A stretch of 53,287 nucleotides of DNA from Burkholderiales bacterium (GCA_028868855.1 JAGWTR010000002.1:452030-505316), one strand, 5' to 3'. Positions 1 through 10,615 are shown, counted from the first letter of the stretch. The notes: generated from the sequence alone by a model not told the origin. Numbers and translations are program-made.

Positions 1-1
1 C

Positions 2-1087
2 CCTGATGCCGCTTTTTTTGTCGGTTCGGGTAAAGCCGATGAAATCAAAGACTTGGTCACTTTGCATCAGGCGCAAGCCGTGATCTTCGACCAGGCCTTG
101 TCCCCTGCTCAGCAACGCAATCTCGAACGTCACCTTGGCGTTGAGGTGCTCGACCGCACCGGACTGATCCTTGAAATCTTTGGTGCTCGTGCCCGCAGCC
201 ACGAAGGCAAGCTGCAGGTCGAACTGGCGCGCCTGAAATACCTTTCGACCCGGCTCGTGCGCCGCTGGTCTCACCTGGAACGCCAGCGCGGCGGAGCAGG
301 GATGCGCGGTGGCCCAGGCGAAACACAGATCGAACTTGATCGCCGCATGATTGACCAGCGCATCAAGTCGCTCAAGGAGCAACTGATCAAGGTCAAGCGC
401 CAGCGCAACACCCAGCGCCGCGCCCGCGAGCGCACTGGCACTTTCCGGGTCTCCCTGGTGGGGTACACCAACGCGGGCAAGTCGACCCTGTTCAATGCCT
501 TCACGAAGGCGGGCACCTACGCCGCCGACCAGTTGTTTGCCACGCTGGACACCACCACGCGTCAGTTCTATCTGGCCCAAGCCCAGCGCAGCGTCACCTT
601 GTCTGACACGGTGGGCTTCATCCGGGACCTGCCGCATACTCTGGTGGAATCTTTCGAAGCCACCTTGCAAGAGGCCGCAGAAGCCGATGTACTCTTGCAT
701 GTGGTGGATGCGGCCAGTCCCGTTCTGTTGGAACAGTTGACCGAGGTGATTCGTGTGCTCGGTGCTATCGGTGCTGCTGACATCCCGCAGGTGCTGGTTT
801 TCAACAAATGCGATTGCCTGCCTGAACACCAACAGCCGCGTCACAACCTCGATGTCTTCGAGCTTCCCTCGGGCAAGCGCTGCCTGCGTGTGTTCGTCAG
901 TGCCTTACGTGGGCAAGGGCTGGAGGTGTTGCGTCAGGTCATCGCAGAAGCGGCCATGCACGGACTGAGTGAGGATCCAGGGCAGTTTCCTGGTTTGCCA
1001 AGCCCATTCGCCGTGCACAATGCCGACAATTCCCTGCAAGAGCCTACTGAAGCGCTCTTGGAAACTCCGACGACTGTCCGATCATGA
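2..1087 (+). CDS. hflX: GTPase HflX (5' end cut by window edge)
   Basis: HflX is a ribosome-associated GTPase that splits stalled or hibernating 70S ribosomes in the cytoplasm. The reading frame is open from base 2, and the codons before the first TTG (53) already read as HflX (a VGSGKADEIK stretch), so the true start lies outside the window. The glycine-rich GGAGMRGGPGE segment of the HflX N-domain sits near 290-325. The G1 P-loop GYTNAGKST is near 460-490, the G3 DTVGF near 605-620, and the G4 NKCD near 805-815. The visible part is 361 residues. Its TGA overlaps the hflK ATG (ATGA), so the two are translationally coupled in the usual hflX-hflK-hflC order. hfq probably lies just upstream, but that is inference. 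Confidence 0.96.
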   Translation, partial: PDAAFFVGSGKADEIKDLVTLHQAQAVIFDQALSPAQQRNLERHLGVEVLDRTGLILEIFGARARSHEGKLQVELARLKYLSTRLVRRWSHLERQRGGAGMRGGPGETQIELDRRMIDQRIKSLKEQLIKVKRQRNTQRRARERTGTFRVSLVGYTNAGKSTLFNAFTKAGTYAADQLFATLDTTTRQFYLAQAQRSVTLSDTVGFIRDLPHTLVESFEATLQEAAEADVLLHVVDAASPVLLEQLTEVIRVLGAIGAADIPQVLVFNKCDCLPEHQQPRHNLDVFELPSGKRCLRVFVSALRGQGLEVLRQVIAEAAMHGLSEDPGQFPGLPSPFAVHNADNSLQEPTEALLETPTTVRS

Positions 1088-2439
1088 ACATGCAATCCCA
1101 ATCTCGCCCCAGGGTGTTGAGCGTGCTGCCTGCAGTCACGCAGATGGCCATGGGCACCGCCCGCCGTCTGAAGTGGCTGGGCACACGTGCTTTGCGCCAG
1201 ACCTTGCCGGGTATGGCAGGCGCCCAAGTTTCCTACAACGGTCAAAACGATGGCCCACCCGACCTCGATGAGCTCTGGCGTGATATGAACCGCAAGCTCA
1301 GCGGCCTGTTCTCAGGCAAGGGCGGTAGTGACAACAACGGCCCTGGTGGGGGCATGTCGCCGAATGCGAACGGTGCTGGCATCGGTGCCGGGTTGATCAT
1401 TGGTCTGCTGATCCTGGTCTGGTTGGGCAGCGGATTTTTCATCGTACAAGAAGGTCAGCAAGCCGTGGTCATGTCCTTCGGGCGTTTCAGCCACACCGCT
1501 GAGGCTGGTTTTCAGTGGCGTGCTCCGTACCCGTTCCAGAGCCACGAAATTGTCAATGTCACTCAATTGCGTTCTATCGATGTGGGTACGAACTCGGTCA
1601 TGCAATCGACAGGTCTGCGTGAATCGTCCATGCTGACCCGCGACGAAAACATCGTTGATATTCGATTCACGGTGCAATACCGTTTGAGCGATGCCCGTCA
1701 GTATTTATTCGAAAACCGCAGTTCAGACGAAGCAGTCTTGCAGGCGGCTGAATCAGCCGTGCGCGAAATCGTCGGCAACAGCACCATGGATTCGGTGCTC
1801 TACGAACAAAGAGATGCCATTGCCACAGAGTTGGTCAAATCGATCCAGGCTCAGGTCGCCAAGGTCAAGGCCGGTGTGATCATCGTCAATGTCAACGTAC
1901 AAAGCGTGCAGGCGCCCGAACAGGTGCAAGCCGCTTTTGACGACGCTTTCAAGGCCGGTGCCGATCGTGAGCGCCTCAAGAACGAAGGGCAGGCCTACGC
2001 CAATGACGTAATCCCCAAGGCGCAAGGCACCTCCGCCCGCTTACGCGAGGAAGCCGCCGCCTATTCAGCGCGCGTGGTGGCGCAGGCCGAAGGTGATGCG
2101 CAGCGCTTCAAATCCGTGCTGACCGAGTATCAAAAGGCTCCGGGTGTGACTCGTGACCGTCTCTACATTGATGCCATGCAGCAGGTCTACAGCAATGTGA
2201 CCAAGGTGATGGTGGATTCGCGCTCGGGCTCCAACTTGCTGTACTTGCCTCTGGACAAGCTGATGCAAATCAATGCTGGAAACACAGCCGCGCTGTCCAC
2301 GCCCAATGCCGTTGCCGGCGCAAGCGGCGAACAGCCTGTCAGTGGCAGTGCCAATGCCAATGCCGCAACCAGCCCAACGACCGTATCTGACGGGCGATCG
2401 CGCGAAGGTCTGCGCAATCGCGACCGTGAGAGCCGTTGA
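1084..2439 (+). CDS. hflK: FtsH protease modulator HflK
   Basis: HflK is an SPFH/band-7 protein that forms a large inner-membrane complex with HflC around the FtsH protease and limits its access to membrane substrates. The 451-residue product has a Gly/Asn-rich N-terminal segment, one transmembrane helix at about residues 100-121, then the periplasmic band-7 domain beginning VQEGQQAVVMSFGRF, and a low-complexity Ala/Ser/Asn tail. The N-terminal extension before the DGPPDLDELW motif is about 55 residues. An internal ATG at 1213 (MAGAQVSYNG) is an alternative start, but it lacks a clear Shine-Dalgarno, and the ATG overlapping the hflX stop fits coupling. The gene is followed 23 bases later by hflC. 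Confidence 0.95.
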   Translation: MNMQSQSRPRVLSVLPAVTQMAMGTARRLKWLGTRALRQTLPGMAGAQVSYNGQNDGPPDLDELWRDMNRKLSGLFSGKGGSDNNGPGGGMSPNANGAGIGAGLIIGLLILVWLGSGFFIVQEGQQAVVMSFGRFSHTAEAGFQWRAPYPFQSHEIVNVTQLRSIDVGTNSVMQSTGLRESSMLTRDENIVDIRFTVQYRLSDARQYLFENRSSDEAVLQAAESAVREIVGNSTMDSVLYEQRDAIATELVKSIQAQVAKVKAGVIIVNVNVQSVQAPEQVQAAFDDAFKAGADRERLKNEGQAYANDVIPKAQGTSARLREEAAAYSARVVAQAEGDAQRFKSVLTEYQKAPGVTRDRLYIDAMQQVYSNVTKVMVDSRSGSNLLYLPLDKLMQINAGNTAALSTPNAVAGASGEQPVSGSANANAATSPTTVSDGRSREGLRNRDRESR

Positions 2440-2462
2440 CCGTCCCAGGCAAGGAACCTGAC

Positions 2463-3356
2463 ATGAATCGCATTGGAATCATCGTGGTCGGCATCTTGCT
2501 GGCCCTCATCATCCTGGTCTCGACCTTGTTCGTGGTTGATCAACGACAGTTCGCCGTCGTGTACGCCCTGGGCGAAATCAAGGAAGTCATCAGTGAACCC
2601 GGACTCAAGTTCAAGTTGCCGGCACCGCTGCAGAATGTGGTCATCTTGGACCGCCGCATTCAAACGCTCGACAGCGTGGAGTCACGCCCGATCTACACGG
2701 CCGAAAAGAAGAGCCTCGTCATTGACTGGCTGGTCAAATGGCGCATCACCGAACCCAAGCAGTTCATTCGCAACAATGGCGTGGACATCCGCAACATTGA
2801 GAACCGACTCAGTCCGATCGTGCAGGCCGCGCTCAATGAAGAGGTGACCAAGCGCACTGTGGGCGCCGTGCTGTCGACCGAGCGTGAGAAGGTCATGCAA
2901 GGCGTCATCAAGCGGCTGGCTGACGACGCCAAGTCCTTCGGGATCGAGGTTGTCGATGTGCGCATCAAGCGCGTCGACTTCTCTGCGAACGTCACTGACT
3001 CGGTTTACCGCCGCATGGAATCAGAGCGCAAACGCGTCGCCAATGAGCTGCGTTCACAAGGCGGTGCCGACAGCGAAAAAATCCGCGCCGATGCTGACCG
3101 CCAGCGGGAAATCATTGTGGCGGAGGCCTATCGTGATGCGCAGAAAGTCAAAGGTGAGGGCGATGCCAAGGCCTCGACCATTTATGCCGAGGCTTTCGGC
3201 CGGGATCCGCAATTCGCACAGTTTTATCGCAGCCTTGATGCCTATCGCAATACCTTCCGCAGCAAGTCTGACGTGATGGTGATGGACCCCAGCAGCGAAT
3301 TTTTCAAGGTCATGCGTGGCAACACGACTGGCGCGGGCGCGTCCGTTAAAAAATAA
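2463..3356 (+). CDS. hflC: FtsH protease modulator HflC
   Basis: HflC is the SPFH/band-7 partner of HflK; the two form a cage around FtsH in the inner membrane. The product is 297 residues with an N-terminal membrane helix at about residues 3-24, then the band-7 domain starting DQRQFAVVYALGEIK. A charged helical region rich in Arg/Glu/Ala (about residues 190-245) is the family's oligomerising coiled coil. I chose the ATG at 2463 (MNRIGIIVV), which has AAGGAA just upstream, over an in-frame TTG at 2436 that overlaps the end of hflK and adds nine non-conserved residues. The gene is co-directional with hflK and with the small DUF2065 gene that starts 5 bases after its stop. Confidence 0.96.
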   Translation: MNRIGIIVVGILLALIILVSTLFVVDQRQFAVVYALGEIKEVISEPGLKFKLPAPLQNVVILDRRIQTLDSVESRPIYTAEKKSLVIDWLVKWRITEPKQFIRNNGVDIRNIENRLSPIVQAALNEEVTKRTVGAVLSTEREKVMQGVIKRLADDAKSFGIEVVDVRIKRVDFSANVTDSVYRRMESERKRVANELRSQGGADSEKIRADADRQREIIVAEAYRDAQKVKGEGDAKASTIYAEAFGRDPQFAQFYRSLDAYRNTFRSKSDVMVMDPSSEFFKVMRGNTTGAGASVKK

Positions 3357-3361
3357 GGGTC

Positions 3362-3547
3362 ATGGCGGACTCCTTGTGGACACTGTTGGCGCTGGTGTTG
3401 GTGATTGAAGGCTTGCTGCCGTTTTTCAACCCCAGGGGATGGCGGCGCATGTTCGAGCAGGCGCTCCGCCTCAGCGATGGCCAGCTCCGTTTCGTCGGAC
3501 TGCTCAGCATGTCGATCGGGCTGGCGGTTTTGTGGTTCTTGAATTGA
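3362..3547 (+). CDS. DUF2065 family small membrane protein (YjeT-like)
   Basis: This 61-residue protein has two hydrophobic segments (about residues 5-20 and 42-60) separated by the PFFNPRGWRRMFEQ stretch that marks the DUF2065/YjeT family. The family's function is not established; it is regularly found next to hflC in Proteobacteria, including E. coli yjeT. The ATG starts 5 bases after the hflC stop, so it is almost certainly co-transcribed with hflKC. A role alongside the HflKC-FtsH complex is possible from position only. The identification rests on the whole-protein pattern and the neighbourhood. Confidence 0.88.
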   Translation: MADSLWTLLALVLVIEGLLPFFNPRGWRRMFEQALRLSDGQLRFVGLLSMSIGLAVLWFLN

Positions 3548-3643
3548 CGTTATCAGGGGTCTGGGGGCGTTGAATCTTTCCCGCTCCAGACACTGATTTG
3601 CACCGCCGCGAAATTTGGCCGTCAAACTGACGCCAGAGCCCGG

Positions 3644-3649
3644 TAAAAT
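3644..3649 (+). promoter_or_regulatory. Possible -10 element upstream of hisZ
   Basis: TAAAAT lies 29 bases before the hisZ ATG in the 130-base gap after the DUF2065 gene. No good -35 hexamer sits at 16-18 bases, so this is a weak call. The rest of the gap shows no recognisable element. Confidence 0.25.
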
Positions 3650-3677
3650 CCTGTTTTTAACCCCCTCCCAATTTCTT

Positions 3678-4862
3678 ATGTCGTCTGCTTGGCTGTTGCC
3701 AGAGCACATTGCTGATGTCTTGCCTGCGCAAGCCCGGCGCCTGGAAGAGTTGCGCCGCGTCTGGCTGGATGCAGCGCGCGGTTATGGCTATGAACTGGTG
3801 ATGCCCCCTTTGCTGGAGCACATCGAGTCACTGCTGTCAGGCACGGGGCATTCGCTTGACCTCAAGACCTTCAAGCTGGTGGATCAGCTCAGTGGCCGCA
3901 CTTTGGGTGTGCGCGCTGACACGACCCCGCAGGTCGCCCGCATTGATGCTCACCTTCTCAATCGCAAGAGCTTGACTCGGTTGTGCTATTGCGGTCCGGT
4001 TCTGCATACGCGACCGGCCAGTCCGCATGCCTCTCGTGAGCCTTTGCAGTTCGGCGCTGAAATCTATGGCCACGCTGGCCTGGAGGCCGATCTCGAGGTG
4101 CAAGAGCTCGCTTTGGAGGGCTTGAAAACCACAGGTGTGACTGGCCTGGTCATGGATCTGGCCGATGTGCGCCTGGTTCAAGGGGTCCTGAATGGCCTCG
4201 GCGTGGCCGACCGTCTGGATGCTGCGGCTCACGGCGTCCTGCTGTCTGCCTTGGCCGCCAAGGATGTCACCGCCGTGCGCGAGGCCGCTGGTGCCTGGTC
4301 TCCGCAAGCTGCTCAGGCGCTGTCTGCACTGACCAAGCTCTATGGTGGAGACGAGGCGCTGATTGAAGCCCGAAGAGTCTTACCCGATCACCCCTTGGTG
4401 TGTGCCGCGCTGGACGACCTGGCCTGGCTGGCCAGCCAGCTGCGTCAATCGCACCCCGAAGTGCGCATCGGTTTCGACCTGGCCGACTTGAGCGGCTACG
4501 CCTATTACAGTGGGTCACGTTTTGCCGTTTATGGAGAAGGGCATGCTGACGCCTTGCTTCGAGGCGGTCGTTATGACGAAGTCGGTGCGATTTTTGGCCG
4601 CCGTCGTCCTGCTGCGGGTTTCAGCCTGGACCTTAAGGTCGTGGGGGAGTTGCTGTCAGGACGCAATGGCCCGGTGGTGCGCTCAGCGGTGCGCGCACCC
4701 TGGGGTGAAGACCAGGCCTTGCGCAAAGCCGTGCACCACTTGCGTCAGGAAGGCGATACCGTGGTCCGTGTGTTACCCGGTCATGAACACGAAGTCCAGG
4801 AATTCGATTGCGACCGGGAACTGGCGCTGGTCGATGGACAGTGGATGGTGCGGGCGCTTTGA
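3678..4862 (+). CDS. hisZ: ATP phosphoribosyltransferase regulatory subunit HisZ
   Basis: HisZ is a catalytically inactive paralogue of histidyl-tRNA synthetase. It binds short-form HisG to make the active, histidine-feedback-regulated ATP phosphoribosyltransferase, the first step of histidine synthesis. The 394-residue product starts [19 protein letters not shown], the equivalent of the HisRS N-terminus, and carries class II synthetase-like motifs ([12 protein letters not shown], and later [13 protein letters not shown]). The upstream in-frame codon at 3615 would add 21 unconserved residues, so the ATG at 3678 is preferred. hisG is not adjacent here; hisZ next to purA is the normal arrangement in Burkholderiales. 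Confidence 0.95.
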   Translation: MSSAWLLPEHIADVLPAQARRLEELRRVWLDAARGYGYELVMPPLLEHIESLLSGTGHSLDLKTFKLVDQLSGRTLGVRADTTPQVARIDAHLLNRKSLTRLCYCGPVLHTRPASPHASREPLQFGAEIYGHAGLEADLEVQELALEGLKTTGVTGLVMDLADVRLVQGVLNGLGVADRLDAAAHGVLLSALAAKDVTAVREAAGAWSPQAAQALSALTKLYGGDEALIEARRVLPDHPLVCAALDDLAWLASQLRQSHPEVRIGFDLADLSGYAYYSGSRFAVYGEGHADALLRGGRYDEVGAIFGRRRPAAGFSLDLKVVGELLSGRNGPVVRSAVRAPWGEDQALRKAVHHLRQEGDTVVRVLPGHEHEVQEFDCDRELALVDGQWMVRAL

Positions 4863-6266
<1,404 letters not shown>

Positions 6267-6335
6267 TGAGCCTTGAAACCTGACCCTGCCATGGCATCCA
6301 GTCACAACGTTCGCGACCACCAGATAGGAGATCCC

Positions 6336-6857
6336 ATGCTCACCGATGACGGCAAGCACTTGTACGTGTCTTGGGAGGAGTACCACCAACTGACCGAGCG
6401 TCTGGCGCTCAAGGTGTACCACTCTGGCTGGGAATTTGATCAGATCCTTTGTCTGGCCCGAGGTGGTTTGCGTCCTGGTGATGTGTTGTCGCGAGTCTTT
6501 GACCTCCCGCTGGGCATCATGGCAACCAGTTCTTACCGCGACGATGGCGGAACGCTCCAAGGTCGTTTGGACATGGCTCAGTACATCACCATGCCCAAGG
6601 GTGAGTTGGCGGGCCGTGTGTTGCTGGTGGATGACCTCGCCGATTCGGGAGTGACCTTGCGTGCGGTCGTGGGCCGCCTGCGCAGCATGCCGGCCATCAC
6701 TGAATTGCGTTCGGCGGTGCTGTGGGTCAAGGGGGTGTCCAGTTATATCCCCGACTACTATGTCGAAGCATTGCCAACCAGTCCATGGATTCACCAGCCG
6801 TTCGAGGACTACGACACACTGCGCCCTGAGGATCTGGGCAAGCGTTTTTCTGTCTGA
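6336..6857 (+). CDS. Phosphoribosyltransferase (xanthine-guanine/hypoxanthine type)
   Basis: This 173-residue type I phosphoribosyltransferase has the PRPP-binding signature VLLVDDLADSGVTL at about residues 94-107 and an N-terminal ARGGLRPGDVLSR loop. The TSPWIHQPFEDYD C-terminal segment is typical of the purine salvage branch related to Gpt. It probably transfers ribose-5-phosphate from PRPP to a purine base; the exact base cannot be told from the sequence. The ATG at 6336 has AGGAG at 6326-6330 and is preferred over 6291 or the TTG at 6273. It lies downstream of purA in the same direction and is closed by the terminator at 6896. Confidence 0.9.
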   Translation: MLTDDGKHLYVSWEEYHQLTERLALKVYHSGWEFDQILCLARGGLRPGDVLSRVFDLPLGIMATSSYRDDGGTLQGRLDMAQYITMPKGELAGRVLLVDDLADSGVTLRAVVGRLRSMPAITELRSAVLWVKGVSSYIPDYYVEALPTSPWIHQPFEDYDTLRPEDLGKRFSV

Positions 6858-6895
6858 TACGCCAAAGCGTTGAGCGCGGCCTGTTCATGTGCACG

Positions 6896-6930
6896 AAAGG
6901 CAACAGGGCGCTGGCTTGTTGCCTTTTTTT
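6896..6930 (+). terminator. Rho-independent terminator after the purA-phosphoribosyltransferase cluster
   Basis: The perfect 10-bp stem AAAGGCAACA / TGTTGCCTTT with an 11-base loop is followed by a T run. It lies 38 bases after the phosphoribosyltransferase stop. Confidence 0.88.
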
Positions 6931-6964
6931 CAGGGTGGGGCGGATCTGCTTTGAAGCCGACATG

Positions 6965-6998
6965 AAAAAGCCGCATGATATGACTCATGCGGCTTTTT
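6965..6998 (-). terminator. Terminator of the tRNA-Leu pair (possibly bidirectional)
   Basis: AAAAAGCCGCATGA at 6965-6978 pairs perfectly with TCATGCGGCTTTTT at 6985-6998 around a 6-base loop. On the minus strand it comes 7 bases after the tRNA 3' end and ends in a U run. The A/T-flanked symmetry means it could also stop plus-strand read-through. Confidence 0.88.
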
Positions 6999-7005
6999 TC
7001 TAATT

Positions 7006-7090
<85 letters not shown>

Positions 7091-7122
7091 AGGTACATTT
7101 TCTCGAACAATGCTGCACTGTT

Positions 7123-7207
<85 letters not shown>

Positions 7208-7311
7208 GTGCAACTTGTTCGTTTCTTTCTTCTTGCCTTCGTTTTTAACCCTTGAAATTTGTTTCAAGCGCCAATTGCGAAGAGCGCTATTCTAGCATCA
7301 AAATAAGGTCT

Positions 7312-9693
7312 ATGACAACCACAACGCAACATTTAATGAGCCTGATGACTGAAATCGTCGGCACCGTACAGGGCCATCGCGACGGTCATGGTTTTGTGAT
7401 CAGTGATGACGGTGAGATCAACGTGTATGTTCCGCCGCAAGAGATGCGTAGCGTCATGCACCGAGACCGAGTCAAGGTGCGGGTGCTGCGCTTTGACCGC
7501 AAAGGGCGTCCAGAGGGGCAGGTTCTAGAGATTTTGGAACGGCGCAAGACGCCCATCATCGGGCGTTTGCTGCATGAGGGGGGTGCTTGGCTGGTAGCGC
7601 CCGAAGATCGGCGCTTCGGTCAGGACATTCTGATACCGGCAAAGGGTATCGCCAATGCCGAGCCAGGGCAGGTCGTGTCGGTCGAGTTGACCGAGGTGCC
7701 CTCACTGCATGCGCAGCCCGTCGGTCGGGTGGTCGAGGTGCTTGGTGGTATTGACGACCCAGGCATGGAAATTGAAATCGCCGTGCGCAAGTACGAAGTG
7801 CCACATCAGTTCAATGAAGATGTGTTGGCGCAAGCTGCCAAGTTGCCTGAAAAACTGCGCCCAGCTGATCGCAAGAACCGCATCGACCTGACCGACGTGC
7901 CCCTGGTCACCATTGACGGTGAAGACGCTCGTGATTTTGACGACGCGGTGTACTGTGAACCAGTCAAGGTGGGGCGCAGCAAAACGCCCAATGGCTGGCG
8001 TCTGCTGGTGGCCATTGCTGACGTGAGTCACTACGTCAAACCCGGCGAGCCGTTGGACCGAGACGCCTACGAGCGCGCCACCTCGGTTTACTTCCCGCGT
8101 CGCGTAATCCCGATGTTGCCTGAGAAGCTCTCCAATGGGTTGTGCTCGCTCAACCCGGATGTTGATCGTCTATCCATGGTGTGTGACATGCTCGTCACCG
8201 CCGAGGGGGAGGTTCATGCCTACCAATTTTTCCCTGCGGTGATTTGCTCTCATGCCCGACTCACGTACACGGAGGTGGCTGCCATTTTGGGCAACACCCG
8301 TGGGCCCGAGGCTCAGCGTCGTGGTGACTTGGTGCCGCATCTGCTGCATTTGCACGAGGTCTATCGTGCCTTGCTCAAATCGCGTGCCACGCGCGGTGCG
8401 GTGGACTTTGAAACCACTGAAACTCAAATCGTCTGCGATGACAATGGCCGCATTGCCAAGATCGTTCCGCGTGTGCGCACTGAGGCGCATCGCCTGATCG
8501 AGGAGGCGATGCTGGCCGCGAACGTGTGCTCGGCGGACTTTATTTCGAAGGCCAAGCAGCCCTCCCTCTACCGTGTCCACGAAGGTCCGACGCCTGAAAA
8601 GCGCACCCTGTTGAAGAATTACCTCAAGGCCCTGGGGCTGGGTTTGAGTATTAGTGACGAGCCCACGCCGGGTGAATTTCAGGCGCTGGCCCAGGCCAGC
8701 AAGGACCGCCCTGACGCTCAGCAGATTCACACCATGCTGTTGCGCTCGATGCAGCAGGCCATTTACACGCCGGCCAACAGTGGGCATTTTGGACTGGCCT
8801 ATGAGGCCTATACCCACTTCACCAGCCCGATTCGGCGCTATCCGGATTTACTGGTGCATCGCGTGATCAAGGCCTTGCTGGGCTCCGGGCGCTATATCTT
8901 GAAATTGCCGCCTGTCGAATCGTCTGTGAGTCGCTTCAAGGCACGCCCGGGAAAGGGTGGAATGATGCCGGCCAAGGCCTTGCCCAAAGTGCCTGCCAAG
9001 GTAGCGGCGCGGATCAAATTGCCGCCGGAGGAGGCTGCAGCCTGGGAGACGGCAGGCATCCATTGCAGCGCCAATGAGCGTCGAGCCGACGAGGCGTCAC
9101 GTGACGTTGAGGCATGGCTGAAATGCATGTTCATGCGTGAACGCCTGGGTGAAGAGTACGGCGGCACTGTCAGTACGGTGACCAGTTTCGGCCTGTTCGT
9201 TCACCTCGATGGTTTGTATGTGGAAGGGCTTATCCATATCACCGAGTTGGGTGGCGAATACTTCCGCTTCGACGAGGCTCGTCAGGAATTGCGTGGTGAG
9301 CGGAGCGGTGTGCGTTACGCCGTGGGCGCGCGCGTACGTGTTCAGGTCAGTCGCGTGGATCTTGACAGTCGAAAAATCGATTTCCGTCTGGTCAAGGACG
9401 GTGAAGACCAGTCGAGCGGAGCGGGTGGGGCGCGCCGTCGTGGGCGTGGGTCGGATGCGCCGGGTCGCTCTGGAGCGTCTGCGCAGGATGAGTTGGCCGA
9501 TGTGCAGCGCCTTGATCGCGAAACCAAGCGAGCTGCCAAGCGGGTCGGCGGTGGGGAAAATGTCAAGGGCCAGGTCGGAGGCAAGAAGGGCAAGGCCCGG
9601 GCTGATCGGGATGCGCCAGCCTCGGCGGGGCGTGGTGGCTCTGTAGCGGCAGGTAGAGTCTCGGTGGGGGGTAAAACCTCTCGAAAGCGCTGA
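7312..9693 (+). CDS. rnr: Ribonuclease R
   Basis: RNase R is a processive 3'-5' hydrolytic exoribonuclease that degrades structured RNA and works in mRNA, rRNA and trans-translation quality control. The 793-residue product has N-terminal cold-shock/OB domains (from IVGTVQGHRDGHGFV) and the RNB catalytic domain with the metal-binding DGEDARDFDDAVY motif at about residues 202-214. The YTHFTSPIRRYPDLLVHR motif of the family follows, then a C-terminal S1 domain from about residue 616, and a basic Gly/Arg/Lys tail after about 700. It lacks the N-terminal helix-turn-helix of E. coli RNase R and has a Lys/Pro/Ala-rich insert of roughly 50 residues between RNB and S1. The ATG at 7312 has AAGG upstream. 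Confidence 0.95.
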   Translation: MTTTTQHLMSLMTEIVGTVQGHRDGHGFVISDDGEINVYVPPQEMRSVMHRDRVKVRVLRFDRKGRPEGQVLEILERRKTPIIGRLLHEGGAWLVAPEDRRFGQDILIPAKGIANAEPGQVVSVELTEVPSLHAQPVGRVVEVLGGIDDPGMEIEIAVRKYEVPHQFNEDVLAQAAKLPEKLRPADRKNRIDLTDVPLVTIDGEDARDFDDAVYCEPVKVGRSKTPNGWRLLVAIADVSHYVKPGEPLDRDAYERATSVYFPRRVIPMLPEKLSNGLCSLNPDVDRLSMVCDMLVTAEGEVHAYQFFPAVICSHARLTYTEVAAILGNTRGPEAQRRGDLVPHLLHLHEVYRALLKSRATRGAVDFETTETQIVCDDNGRIAKIVPRVRTEAHRLIEEAMLAANVCSADFISKAKQPSLYRVHEGPTPEKRTLLKNYLKALGLGLSISDEPTPGEFQALAQASKDRPDAQQIHTMLLRSMQQAIYTPANSGHFGLAYEAYTHFTSPIRRYPDLLVHRVIKALLGSGRYILKLPPVESSVSRFKARPGKGGMMPAKALPKVPAKVAARIKLPPEEAAAWETAGIHCSANERRADEASRDVEAWLKCMFMRERLGEEYGGTVSTVTSFGLFVHLDGLYVEGLIHITELGGEYFRFDEARQELRGERSGVRYAVGARVRVQVSRVDLDSRKIDFRLVKDGEDQSSGAGGARRRGRGSDAPGRSGASAQDELADVQRLDRETKRAAKRVGGGENVKGQVGGKKGKARADRDAPASAGRGGSVAAGRVSVGGKTSRKR

Positions 9694-9697
9694 CCCG

Positions 9698-9706
9698 TGC
9701 TATAAT
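9698..9706 (+). promoter_or_regulatory. Extended -10 promoter of the rpsB-tsf operon
   Basis: TGCTATAAT combines a consensus -10 with an extended TGn motif, directly after the rnr stop and about 120 bases before rpsB. No strong -35 hexamer is visible, which is tolerated by extended -10 promoters. Confidence 0.7.
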
Positions 9707-9745
9707 TTTTGGGTTTGGCCGAAATGGTTCGGGCAAATTAATCGC

Positions 9746-9801
9746 GAAGCCAGCAAACCTCAGGTGTTGCCGCATTCAATGCGGTGATTTTTGTTGGCTT
9801 C
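9746..9801 (+). promoter_or_regulatory. Structured rpsB leader RNA (candidate S2 autoregulatory element)
   Basis: GAAGCCAGCAAA at 9746-9757 pairs with TTTGTTGGCTTC at 9790-9801 over 12 base pairs (one G-U). Inside it, CCGCATT at 9770-9776 pairs with AATGCGG at 9778-9784. The structure lies in the untranslated leader just before the rpsB Shine-Dalgarno GGAG. rpsB leaders in other Proteobacteria bind S2 for feedback; that role here is inference from position and shape. Confidence 0.55.
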
Positions 9802-9825
9802 TAGACCTAACCTCTGGAGTTTTTT

Positions 9826-10569
9826 ATGGCCGTATCCATGCGCGAAATGCTGGAAGCTGGTGTCCACTTTGGTCACCAAACCCGCTTCTGGAACCCCAAG
9901 ATGGCCCCTTACATCTTTGGCCATCGCAACAAGATTCACATCATCAACCTCGAAAAGACGCTGCCCGCGTTCGAGGATGCCTTGAAGTTCGTGCGCCAGG
10001 TGTCGGCACGTCGCGGCACCATCATGATGGTCGGCACCAAGCGTCAAGCCCGCGACACCGTCGCCGCTGAAGCGCAACGCGCTGGCGTGCCCTATGTGGA
10101 CCAACGCTGGTTGGGCGGCATGCTGACCAACTTCAAGACAGTCAAGGGTTCGCTCAAGAAGTTGAAGGACATGCAGGCTCAAGTCGAAGTTGGTCTGGAT
10201 CAACTGAGCAAGAAAGAAGGCCTGCTGTTTCAACGTGACCTGGCAAAACTGGAAAAAGACATCGGTGGCATTCAGGACATGGGTGCTCTGCCTGACGCTC
10301 TCTTCGTCATCGACGTTGGTTATCACAAGATCGCCATCGCCGAAGCCAAGAAGCTGGGCATTCCCGTGATCGGTGTGGTTGACACCAACCACTCACCCGT
10401 GGGCATTGACTACGTCATTCCAGGTAACGACGACTCGTCCAAGGCTGTGGCGTTGTACGCCAAGGCTGTGGCTGACGCCGTGCTGGAAGGCCGTGCTAAC
10501 GCCATCAACGAAGTTGTCCAAGCCGCTGCTGGCGACGACGAGTTCGTGGAAGTCAGTGAAGCGGCCTAA
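9826..10569 (+). CDS. rpsB: 30S ribosomal protein uS2
   Basis: S2 is a 30S subunit protein needed for S1 binding and initiation. The 247-residue product begins [20 protein letters not shown], the universal S2 N-terminus with the [11 protein letters not shown] motif. It has [19 protein letters not shown] and [24 protein letters not shown] in the C-terminal half, and the usual length. GGAG lies 7 bases before the ATG. It heads the rpsB-tsf-pyrH-frr series, with an internal terminator after its stop. Confidence 0.99.
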   Translation: MAVSMREMLEAGVHFGHQTRFWNPKMAPYIFGHRNKIHIINLEKTLPAFEDALKFVRQVSARRGTIMMVGTKRQARDTVAAEAQRAGVPYVDQRWLGGMLTNFKTVKGSLKKLKDMQAQVEVGLDQLSKKEGLLFQRDLAKLEKDIGGIQDMGALPDALFVIDVGYHKIAIAEAKKLGIPVIGVVDTNHSPVGIDYVIPGNDDSSKAVALYAKAVADAVLEGRANAINEVVQAAAGDDEFVEVSEAA

Positions 10570-10590
10570 TCGCTGCTGACTTGGCACCAT

Positions 10591-10615
10591 AGGGGCTGAT
10601 TCAGCCCCTTTTTTT
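10591..10615 (+). terminator. Terminator/attenuator between rpsB and tsf
   Basis: AGGGGCTGA and TCAGCCCCT form a near-perfect 9-bp stem followed by seven T residues. It lies between two genes of one operon, so it likely acts as a partial terminator that sets the S2:EF-Ts ratio, as described for E. coli rpsB-tsf. Confidence 0.85.
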
